Below are positions 1 to 5,186 of a DNA stretch of 5,186 nucleotides, piece after piece. The stretch spans positions 1 through 5,186 of the forward strand of contig CAJUGF010000065.1 of NCBI GenBank assembly GCA_910585915.1. Reading direction: 5' to 3'. The DNA comes from an uncultured Bacilli bacterium. Its GTDB lineage: Bacteria > Bacillota_I > Bacilli_A > RF39 > UBA660. Every line of letters starts with the position of its first letter. Positions within the stretch are counted from its first letter, which is position 1. Position numbers and translations under genes: made by a program. A model generated the notes under the pieces. That model saw only the letters and a program-made list of their open reading frames with translations. It had not been told where the DNA came from and made no database searches.

Positions 1-1519
1 TTATTTTGTTTTGGATATCTTTGGCGATGATAAATGCTTCTATTTCTTCTTCTTTGTAATTTGACTTTTTTTCTTTGGTATAGGTAAGGATATCACTATG
101 ATAGTTTTCTTTGGTTGTTCCATTATCTACATAAGCATTGTTTCCAAAAACCATTTGATGTTCTTCTAAGTAGTTAGCTCCTCCTAGTTCATCGTCCATG
201 ATTAAGTTAAACATACGATTGATATCTTCTAGTACTTCTTTTCGAGAACGAAAGTTTTTTAGTAAATCAATTTTTTTTCCACCAAGGTTTGTTCTATAGT
301 TATCGTATTTGGTTTTGAATAGATATGGATTGGCATTTCGAAAACGATAGATACTTTGTTTGATATCCCCAACCATGTAAACGTTGTTATTTGAAATATA
401 GGAAATGAATGTTTCTTGGATATTATTGGTGTCTTGATATTCATCGATCATGATTTCATGAAATTGATTTTTTAAATCGTTTCTTACTTCTTGATAATTT
501 TTAACTAGATAGATGGCCAGATGAGCAATATCATTGAAATCGTAATATTCATTTTCTTCTTTTTGTTTGTGGAGTTCTTTGAAATATTCTTTTAGTATTT
601 TACAAAATAAGGTTATGGTAGAGGACATTTTTTGATAATCTTGTTTTAGGGTTTCGCAATTTCCATAGTCTAGTAGTTGCAATAATTCTTTGATGGCATC
701 ATTTACCATTTCTTTGGCGTCTTTTATTTCTTGTTCAGAACCTCTTTTCAGAGTTGGCAGTTTACAGGAACGATAACTGATTAAGGTGTCAATGTCTGTG
801 GCATTTAGAAGTCCATTTAATTGTTCATAGCATTTGTTTATATAATCTTTGGGTGCAATTCTTGCTAATTCTTCTAAATTTTCTTTTATTTTCTTTGTTT
901 TTTCATGTAGTAATTGTTCAAATTCTTGTAAGTATTCTCCTATTTTTTCTTCACTGAAATTACTGTTTATATATTCATCTAAATAATCTTCTGATGTAAA
1001 GTTATTTTCAATTTTTTTGGCAATATTTAACAGACTGTTGTATATATCTTCATCATTCTTTACACAGTATTCTTTGATGAAATTTGTAAAGTTTTCATTT
1101 TCTAATTCGTAATATGAATCTAAAATATTTCTCAAAATGTCTTTTTTCAGAATTTCTAAGACGGAATCATCAGTTATTTTAGGACTTGACGTAATATTTA
1201 ATAAATAATGGTATTTTTTGACAATTGATAGTGAAAAAGCGTCAAAGGTAGTGATGTATGCACTGTCAAGGAGTGAAATTTCTTGTTTTAATTCTTCATT
1301 TTCTTTGATTTTTTTTCTGATTCGCTCTTTCATTTCACCAGCAGCTGCTTTGGTAAACGTTAGGATTAGTAATTCATTGACATGAACTCCTCTTTTTAAT
1401 TTTTCGATCACACGTGTTGTTAATACTGCTGTTTTTCCAGAACCCGCTCCTGCACTCACTAATATATTGGTTCCAGAGGAATAGATTGCTTCATTCTGTT
1501 CTTTCGTCCATGATGGCAT
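1..1519 (-). CDS. addA: AddA helicase-nuclease subunit, N-terminal part (cut by window edge)
   Basis: This is the UvrD/Rep-like (superfamily 1A) motor subunit of AddAB, which unwinds and degrades double-strand DNA ends to prepare them for RecA. Only 506 codons are present; the family is usually about 1,200 residues, so the C-terminal helicase motifs V-VI and the RecB-type nuclease domain lie outside the window. Visible motifs in order are a Q-motif-like WTKEQNEAI (4-12), Walker A AGAGSGKT (23-30), motif Ia TFTKAAAGEM (54-63), TTFDAF (90-95), DFNDIAHLA (from 327), Walker B IDEYQDT (358-364), motif III GDIKQSIYRFR (384-394) and NFRSR (422-426). The start at 1519 is set by a near-perfect ribosome binding site eight bases upstream. 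The first 29 bp overlap the end of addB, implying translational coupling. No in-frame stop or frameshift was found. UvrD and PcrA are less likely because of the TFDAF-type segment, the long insert before Walker B and the addB partner. Confidence 0.93.
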   Translation of the reverse strand, partial: MPSWTKEQNEAIYSSGTNILVSAGAGSGKTAVLTTRVIEKLKRGVHVNELLILTFTKAAAGEMKERIRKKIKENEELKQEISLLDSAYITTFDAFSLSIVKKYHYLLNITSSPKITDDSVLEILKKDILRNILDSYYELENENFTNFIKEYCVKNDEDIYNSLLNIAKKIENNFTSEDYLDEYINSNFSEEKIGEYLQEFEQLLHEKTKKIKENLEELARIAPKDYINKCYEQLNGLLNATDIDTLISYRSCKLPTLKRGSEQEIKDAKEMVNDAIKELLQLLDYGNCETLKQDYQKMSSTITLFCKILKEYFKELHKQKEENEYYDFNDIAHLAIYLVKNYQEVRNDLKNQFHEIMIDEYQDTNNIQETFISYISNNNVYMVGDIKQSIYRFRNANPYLFKTKYDNYRTNLGGKKIDLLKNFRSRKEVLEDINRMFNLIMDDELGGANYLEEHQMVFGNNAYVDNGTTKENYHSDILTYTKEKKSNYKEEEIEAFIIAKDIQNKI

Positions 1520-3851
1520 TTTTTTCACCTCCTAGTAGTTCGACTAATTTTTGTTCCCTTTCATTTTGAATGTCTTTTTCGTTGCGATAACAAATACTTT
1601 GATATGGACAATAATCACACCCAATTAATTTTCCACCAATTCTTTTGGGATTTATTTTAAAACGCCCACTTTTTATTTCGTTGACAGCAAATTTAATATT
1701 TTTTAAGGTTGTCTCTTCAATTTTTTTAAAATTTTCTTCACTTAATACTTTCGCATAGGAGTAAAATCCTTTGCTACTCATCCTCATACTTTTAATCAAT
1801 TTGCTATTTTCATATGTTGGATCAAAGACCCTTAAGACTAATTCTTTATCTGTGCTATATCCTTGTAATTTTAAATTTTGGATTTTTAATTCTTCTTCGG
1901 TATGAATGCCATCTCTTTCGGGAATGCTTGGAAGAATTTTTTGAAGATAGAAGCCAATGATTTCAATGTTTTTTAAGGGGTATTTTTTTAAAAGTAATTG
2001 ATAGATTGGAAGTTGCATATTTAGTCCATATATCAAGTTATCTAAATTTAAACTTGGAGTTCCCGTTTTGTAATCTACGATACTTACAAGTGTTCTTTCT
2101 TTTTCTTCTTTATAAAAGATTTTATCAATTATTCCTGTTAATTGTATATCTGTATCTAGGTCATAGTTTATTTTTTCTTCTGTGTTTATTTTAAATGGTT
2201 TTCCTTCTTCTTGCTTTTTTAAGGTGTCAACTACTCTCTTTAAATCATTTTTTAAATTTGTAATAAAGAATAATTCTTTTTTAGTTGGAAATTCAATTCC
2301 TTGAATATTTTTTTGCCAAGAACTTTCAAAATCAAAGTTATCTTCATAGTATTCCATTAGAACTTGGTGAAAAAGGCGCCCGATTTTTATTGAGAGACTT
2401 TCTTCAAAATTATTTATTTTTAATATATATTCTAAGTAATAGCGAAAGGCGCAATGAAAGAATACATCAAGAGATGTATAGGATAATTTGATTGGTAAGG
2501 TTGGAATCTTAATCCCTGTAAAGGTATTTTCGTATGTGTTATAGGAAATGCCTTCATATGTGGATAATAATTCTTTTAAGTGTTCTTCTTCAGTACCATA
2601 TTTTTTTAGAGTATCTAATTTTTTAGCAAGCATTAGTTGATTAAATTGATTGGAATGTAAGAAGGATTCTTTTCGCACTTTTTTTATTGTACATTTTCTT
2701 TCTTCTAAGATATTTGAAAGATATAATTCTATTTTTCCATCTTTTTTAGGATAAGAAAGATGAGTATTTTGATACCAATCTAATTTAGTTAGAAATAACT
2801 CTTTTTTAATTTTGTTTAGTTCTTCACTTGTACTTAAGTTTAGCTGAGTTAGCTCTTGATCGCTTAAGTATTGTTCATCTTTTTGAAGTAGTGGAAATGC
2901 ACTTTCATATGCTCCTAATATGAAAATATGAGAATGAATGTCAATGTCTTCTGTTTGAAAATCAATTTCGTGGATAGCATTTGAATTTACCTGATTTCTT
3001 CTCTTAGTATTTTTTAGTTCTGTTATAATAAAATTTTTTTTCTTTTCCTCATCTTTTGTAAATGCATATTCATTACAAATGTTTATGATTTGATGAATAA
3101 TCTCCTGTTCTTCCGCTTTTTTATATTTTTCTTTTAGTGATTCTACGGCATTTTTTATTCCCTGGTCATATTGTTGTAAGAAATTCGTTACGATATGATT
3201 TGATATATAGGATTCTTCATTTTTCAAAGACAATGGTAAGTAGAACATTGGTGCATAAAGATTCAAATATTTTCGATAGTCACTCGTTAGATTTGTTAAA
3301 TAGATCTTTGAAAGATCCTCTTCCTTTTTTAAAAGTTCACAGATTTCATTGATTACACCAATGACTTCTTCTTCAATAGTAGCGTATTCTTTTATTTCAT
3401 AAGATGTTGGAGATGATTCATAATCGATATTTTGTACTGCGGTTATTTTTTCACATTCTTTGATTAGTTTTTCATAAAATTTATCTTTTTTGGTTATATG
3501 ATAAAAAACTAATTTTTGCGTTTTTAATTTTTCTTTCCATAGTAAATTGAATTCTAGTAAATTATGTTCAATTAAATCTTGTTTTAGTTGTTTTAGGAAT
3601 TCTATTTTTTCAATTTTCTCTTTTGTTTCTTTTATGTTATATAAGTTTTTTAAATAGATTTCTGCGATTTCTTTTGTAACTTTATATACATTACAAATGT
3701 AATAAATTGTTTCTTTTGTATAATCAAAATAGAATTTTTTTATAAATTCTTGGTAACTAATTATTTTTATTTTTTCTAATCTATTTGAAATACATAAATC
3801 TTTTATTATTCTTTTTTTGTTTAATGGTTCGGTGATGATTAAAAACTCCAT
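1491..3851 (-). CDS. addB: AddB-like nuclease subunit with Fe-S cluster motif (short form)
   Basis: This is the second subunit of the AddAB helicase-nuclease, which cuts one strand of the DNA being unwound. The 786-residue product ends in a RecB-type PD-(D/E)XK nuclease: GRLFHQ (His495), GIIDKI (Asp576), VDYKTG (Asp593, Lys595) and QLPIY (Gln613, Tyr617). This is flanked by the four cysteines of an AddB 4Fe-4S cluster, one in FFHCAFRYY (Cys467) and three in CDYCPYQSIC (Cys745, 748, 754; C-x2-C-x5-C). The central HIFILGAYESAFP (about 308-320) matches the inactive helicase-like part of AddB. The protein is about a third shorter than the roughly 1,160-residue Bacillus form, and its N-terminus lacks a Walker A motif. 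I chose the ATG at 3851 because GGAGGT precedes it by four bases; the in-frame ATG four codons upstream overlaps that site and has none of its own. It overlaps addA by 29 bp. All catalytic and cluster residues are intact, so it is probably active. Confidence 0.9.
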   Translation of the reverse strand: MEFLIITEPLNKKRIIKDLCISNRLEKIKIISYQEFIKKFYFDYTKETIYYICNVYKVTKEIAEIYLKNLYNIKETKEKIEKIEFLKQLKQDLIEHNLLEFNLLWKEKLKTQKLVFYHITKKDKFYEKLIKECEKITAVQNIDYESSPTSYEIKEYATIEEEVIGVINEICELLKKEEDLSKIYLTNLTSDYRKYLNLYAPMFYLPLSLKNEESYISNHIVTNFLQQYDQGIKNAVESLKEKYKKAEEQEIIHQIINICNEYAFTKDEEKKKNFIITELKNTKRRNQVNSNAIHEIDFQTEDIDIHSHIFILGAYESAFPLLQKDEQYLSDQELTQLNLSTSEELNKIKKELFLTKLDWYQNTHLSYPKKDGKIELYLSNILEERKCTIKKVRKESFLHSNQFNQLMLAKKLDTLKKYGTEEEHLKELLSTYEGISYNTYENTFTGIKIPTLPIKLSYTSLDVFFHCAFRYYLEYILKINNFEESLSIKIGRLFHQVLMEYYEDNFDFESSWQKNIQGIEFPTKKELFFITNLKNDLKRVVDTLKKQEEGKPFKINTEEKINYDLDTDIQLTGIIDKIFYKEEKERTLVSIVDYKTGTPSLNLDNLIYGLNMQLPIYQLLLKKYPLKNIEIIGFYLQKILPSIPERDGIHTEEELKIQNLKLQGYSTDKELVLRVFDPTYENSKLIKSMRMSSKGFYSYAKVLSEENFKKIEETTLKNIKFAVNEIKSGRFKINPKRIGGKLIGCDYCPYQSICYRNEKDIQNEREQKLVELLGGEKNAIMDERTE
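1525..1533 (-). promoter_or_regulatory. Strong ribosome binding site of addA
   Basis: The minus strand reads AGGAGGTGA, with eight bases between AGGAGG and the ATG at 1519. It lies inside the last codons of addB, so addA is probably translated from the addBA mRNA by ribosomes arriving at or finishing addB. It decides the addA start. Confidence 0.85.
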
Positions 3852-3855
3852 AGAA

Positions 3856-3861
3856 ACCTCC
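3856..3861 (-). promoter_or_regulatory. Ribosome binding site deciding the addB start
   Basis: GGAGGT on the minus strand sits four bases before the ATG at 3851. The upstream in-frame ATG at 3863 contributes its own G to this motif and is preceded only by AT-rich sequence, so the downstream ATG is the better start. Confidence 0.75.
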
Positions 3862-3867
3862 ATGTAT

Positions 3868-3876
3868 ATTTTAACA
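3868..3876 (-). promoter_or_regulatory. Possible extended -10 promoter of addBA
   Basis: The minus strand carries TGTTAAAAT, which fits an extended -10 box (TGnTATAAT) with one mismatch in the hexamer. It lies in the 52-bp gap between the small acidic gene and addB. No good -35 hexamer is seen about 17 bp upstream. Initiation about seven bases downstream would leave a very short 5' leader just covering the addB ribosome binding site. This is motif matching only; addB could equally be read through from upstream. Confidence 0.35.
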
Positions 3877-3903
3877 CTTCATTGCTATTTTTAGAGATTT
3901 ATT

Positions 3904-4161
3904 TCACTTTTTATAATTGTAATAATAATCTACTTCTGCAAGCGTGGTCGAGATATTTTCTAAATCTTCACAATCATTACTATCTTCGTTTAAAATATCT
4001 TCGATATAAAAGATAATTTCATTGATAGAATTACAAGTACTATAAGGAATTTGATATTTTTCTAAGACTTCTATTTGATAATTTGTTAGTGTAATTTTTT
4101 CATTTACTTTTATTAGCTTGTTCTTCTCTGCTATATTATTAATTATTGTTTCATAGTTCAT
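3904..4161 (-). CDS. Small acidic protein of unknown function
   Basis: I do not recognise this 85-residue product. It has 16 Asp/Glu against 7 Lys and no Arg (net charge about -9), two cysteines (43 and 64), no signal peptide and no membrane segment. The first two thirds look like a folded, mostly helical domain (LTNYQIEVLEKYQIPY at 25-40, then INEIIFYIEDIL at 46-57). The acidic tail (59-68) ends in a tyrosine-rich stretch, VDYYYNYKK. The start at 4161 is preferred because GGTGAGGAA lies upstream; an in-frame ATG at 4182 would add seven residues but has no ribosome binding site. The gene lies 42 bp beyond the terminal CRISPR repeat and 52 bp before addB, on the same strand as both. A DNA-mimic or nuclease-modulating role is conceivable from its charge and place, but nothing in the sequence shows it. 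It may be a lineage-specific housekeeping protein. It is confident as a gene and unknown in function. Confidence 0.72.
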   Translation of the reverse strand: MNYETIINNIAEKNKLIKVNEKITLTNYQIEVLEKYQIPYSTCNSINEIIFYIEDILNEDSNDCEDLENISTTLAEVDYYYNYKK

Positions 4162-4171
4162 TAGTGTATCA

Positions 4172-4180
4172 TTCCTCACC
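4172..4180 (-). promoter_or_regulatory. Ribosome binding site of the small acidic gene
   Basis: The minus strand reads GGTGAGGAA, whose AGGA ends 11 bases before the ATG at 4161. The spacing is somewhat long but usable. It overlaps the codons of the alternative start at 4182, which argues against that start. Confidence 0.55.
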
Positions 4181-4203
4181 ATATTTCATTTATTTTTTTG
4201 ATT

Positions 4204-4239
4204 AGTTTTAACACTTTTATGTTGACATAGATCTAAAAC
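4204..4239 (-). repeat. Degenerate terminal CRISPR repeat
   Basis: This last repeat keeps the first 16 bases of the transcribed repeat (GTTTTAGATCTATGTC) unchanged, while about half of the other 20 positions differ from consensus. Such decay marks the leader-distal end of an array. The kept half is the part that forms the 3' tag of the crRNA from the oldest spacer (4240-4269), so that crRNA could still be made. Confidence 0.92.
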
Positions 4240-4965
4240 TAAAACAACATATTTTCCCGCTCGTATTGGGTTTCAATACCATTTAAGATGACATAGATCT
4301 AAAACATAGACCAAGCTTCGACTTTAGTAGGAAGAGTTTCAATACCATTTAAGATGACATAGATCTAAAACAAATCAAAATAAGCATTCAACGTACTTGC
4401 AGTTTCAATACCATTTAAGATGACATAGATCTAAAACTGGGCGCGGTCGTCTTTGTCTGTGACATGAGTTTCAATACCATTTAAGATGACATAGATCTAA
4501 AACAAAAGACTTAAATCTGAATCTGCTGTTGCTGTTTCAATACCATTTAAGATGACATAGATCTAAAACAGTATCAACTTTCGTTGTTTTCTCTGTTGTG
4601 TTTCAATACCATTTAAGATGACATAGATCTAAAACATGTCGATTATTGAGTTTACTTTAAGTTTAGTTTCAATACCATTTAAGATGACATAGATCTAAAA
4701 CCTCTAATATTAATACCTTTAACTTTTTTTAGTTTCAATACCATTTAAGATGACATAGATCTAAAACCTAGCAATTGTTATTCCTGCTGAAGCGACTGTT
4801 TCAATACCATTTAAGATGACATAGATCTAAAACGCGCCTTTAATCATTTTTCGTAAGAAACGAGTTTCAATACCATTTAAGATGACATAGATCTAAAACC
4901 TCGGTATTTCTAGTGGTGCTGATTTACAAGTTTCAATACCATTTAAGATGACATAGATCTAAAAC
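4204..4965 (-). CRISPR. Type II-A CRISPR array, 12 repeats and 11 spacers
   Basis: Eleven identical 36-bp repeats start at 4270, 4336, 4402, 4468, 4534, 4600, 4666, 4732, 4798, 4864 and 4930, a strict 66-bp period. A twelfth, degenerate repeat lies at 4204-4239. All eleven spacers are exactly 30 nt: 4240-4269, 4306-4335, 4372-4401, 4438-4467, 4504-4533, 4570-4599, 4636-4665, 4702-4731, 4768-4797, 4834-4863 and 4900-4929. On the minus strand the repeat begins GTTTTAGATCTATGTC and ends GGTATTGAAAC. The GTTTTAGA start, 36-bp length, 30-nt spacers and adjoining csn2 are typical of type II-A, where tracrRNA pairs with the repeat and RNase III processes it for Cas9. The repeat holds an 8-bp palindrome, TAGATCTA. 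The degenerate repeat at the low end and csn2 at the high end place the leader at 4966 onward, so the newest spacer is 4900-4929. No two spacers are alike. Confidence 0.98.
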
Positions 4966-5013
4966 CTCAAAAGTATCATATCTAAAATCATTAATGGTAA
5001 AATGTCATCTGTT
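4966..5013 (-). promoter_or_regulatory. CRISPR leader with candidate array promoter
   Basis: These 48 bp between the csn2 stop and the first repeat are the leader, where new spacers are inserted. On the transcribed strand it ends CTTTTGAG directly against the repeat, close to the ATTTGAG leader-anchoring end known from several type II-A systems. A possible -10 box TATGAT lies at 4975-4980, with only weak -35 candidates: TTTACC at 4996-5001 (15-bp spacing) or ATTTTA at 4998-5003 (17-bp spacing). If used, transcription would start almost at the first repeat. The array may also be read through from csn2, since no terminator separates them. The leader role is well supported by position; the promoter boxes are weak. 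Confidence 0.7.
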
Positions 5014-5186
5014 TTATTTTAACATAAATTCGTTTAAATTTTCATCAATTATTATTTTTTTCTCATATTTTAAGCAAGATCCATGGGATCTAGAATCAAT
5101 TAATATAATTCTCATATTATTATAAATCACATATTTATATAATTCATTTAGTTCCTGATTTGATAAATAATCTTTTAAATTTATAA
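5014..5186 (-). CDS. csn2: Csn2-type CRISPR adaptation protein, C-terminal end (cut by window edge)
   Basis: This open frame enters from the high-coordinate edge and gives 56 residues before a TAA at 5014-5016. It holds NLKDYLSNQELNELYKYV, then a hydrophobic strand MRIILIDSR, and ends EKKIIIDENLNEFMLK. The order (helix with YLS..EL.EL..Y, strand of the L-L-I-D/E type, then an IIDE-D/N-L terminus) matches the C-terminal end of Csn2. Csn2 is a ring-forming protein that binds double-stranded DNA ends and works with Cas1, Cas2 and Cas9 in type II-A spacer acquisition. It is normally the last cas gene before the array, exactly its place here, 48 bp from the first repeat. The missing N-terminal part, and the expected cas9-cas1-cas2 upstream, lie beyond the window. 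The call rests on a short fragment plus context; the Csn2 subfamily cannot be told. Confidence 0.85.
   Translation of the reverse strand, partial: INLKDYLSNQELNELYKYVIYNNMRIILIDSRSHGSCLKYEKKIIIDENLNEFMLK

Noticed and set aside
259..444. Minus-strand 61-codon open frame
   Set aside because: It lies out of frame inside addA, across the helicase motif III region whose in-frame translation is clearly conserved.
2006..3352. Plus-strand open frames at 2006-2194, 2285-2491 and 3137-3352
   Set aside because: They are antisense to the complete addB frame, have no ribosome binding site worth noting, and give low-complexity translations. They are shadows of addB.
1491..3851. addB as a truncated pseudogene
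   Set aside because: The frame is unbroken, starts with a good ribosome binding site, ends normally in an operon overlap, and retains all nuclease and Fe-S cluster residues. The short length looks like a lineage form.
3852..3863. Upstream ATG at 3863 as the addB start
   Set aside because: No ribosome binding site precedes it, and its own codons form the GGAGGT that serves the ATG at 3851.
1..4161. A mycoplasma-type code with TGA read as Trp
   Set aside because: addB and the small gene end at TGA exactly where the next gene's signals or an intergenic gap begin, and Trp is written TGG (for example AddA Trp4).
4162..4182. Upstream ATG at 4182 as the start of the small acidic gene
   Set aside because: Only an A-rich stretch precedes it, while GGTGAGGAA within its first codons serves the ATG at 4161. 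It is not fully excluded.
4204..4965. tracrRNA anti-repeat within the window
   Set aside because: Outside the array I found only short AGATCT-type matches (for example in addB near 3302 and in the csn2 end), too short to be an anti-repeat. The tracrRNA is presumably beyond the window.
5077..5091. Inverted repeat in csn2 as an intrinsic terminator
   Set aside because: It lies inside the coding frame, has only six base pairs, and no T-run follows it on the minus strand.

Overview
The window is strongly AT-rich and every gene lies on the minus strand. Near-consensus ribosome binding sites (AGGAGGTGA, GGAGGT), TGG for tryptophan, TGA used as a normal stop, and an AddAB-type recombination nuclease all point to a low-GC Firmicute (Bacilli/Erysipelotrichia-like, possibly an uncultured gut lineage). 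A TGA=Trp mycoplasma is unlikely. The species cannot be named from this window.

Read in the direction of transcription (high to low coordinates), the window starts with the last 56 codons of a csn2-type gene (5186-5014). A 48-bp leader follows (5013-4966), then a type II-A CRISPR array (4965-4204). The array has eleven identical 36-bp repeats, one degenerate terminal repeat and eleven spacers of exactly 30 nt. Next come a small acidic protein of unknown function (4161-3904), a complete but short addB (3851-1491), and the N-terminal 506 codons of addA (1519-1), which runs off the low-coordinate edge. addB and addA overlap by 29 bp, so they are an operon. cas9, cas1, cas2 and the tracrRNA are not in the window; the cas genes are expected beyond 5186.

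The genes form two modules. The CRISPR module stores spacers and makes crRNAs, and Csn2 belongs to the adaptation complex that inserts new spacers at the leader end. The AddAB module is a helicase-nuclease that processes double-strand DNA ends for recombination and degrades linear foreign DNA. AddAB and RecBCD are known to influence spacer acquisition in other bacteria, so the adjacency is worth noting, though it may be fortuitous. No clear terminator separates the array from the downstream genes, so array transcription could read into the small gene and addBA.

The best candidates for new biology are the unknown small acidic protein between the array and addBA, the shortened AddB without a Walker A motif, and the selective preservation of the crRNA-tag half of the terminal repeat. 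Otherwise the locus looks like a well-formed, probably functional type II-A system with no obviously new class of machinery.
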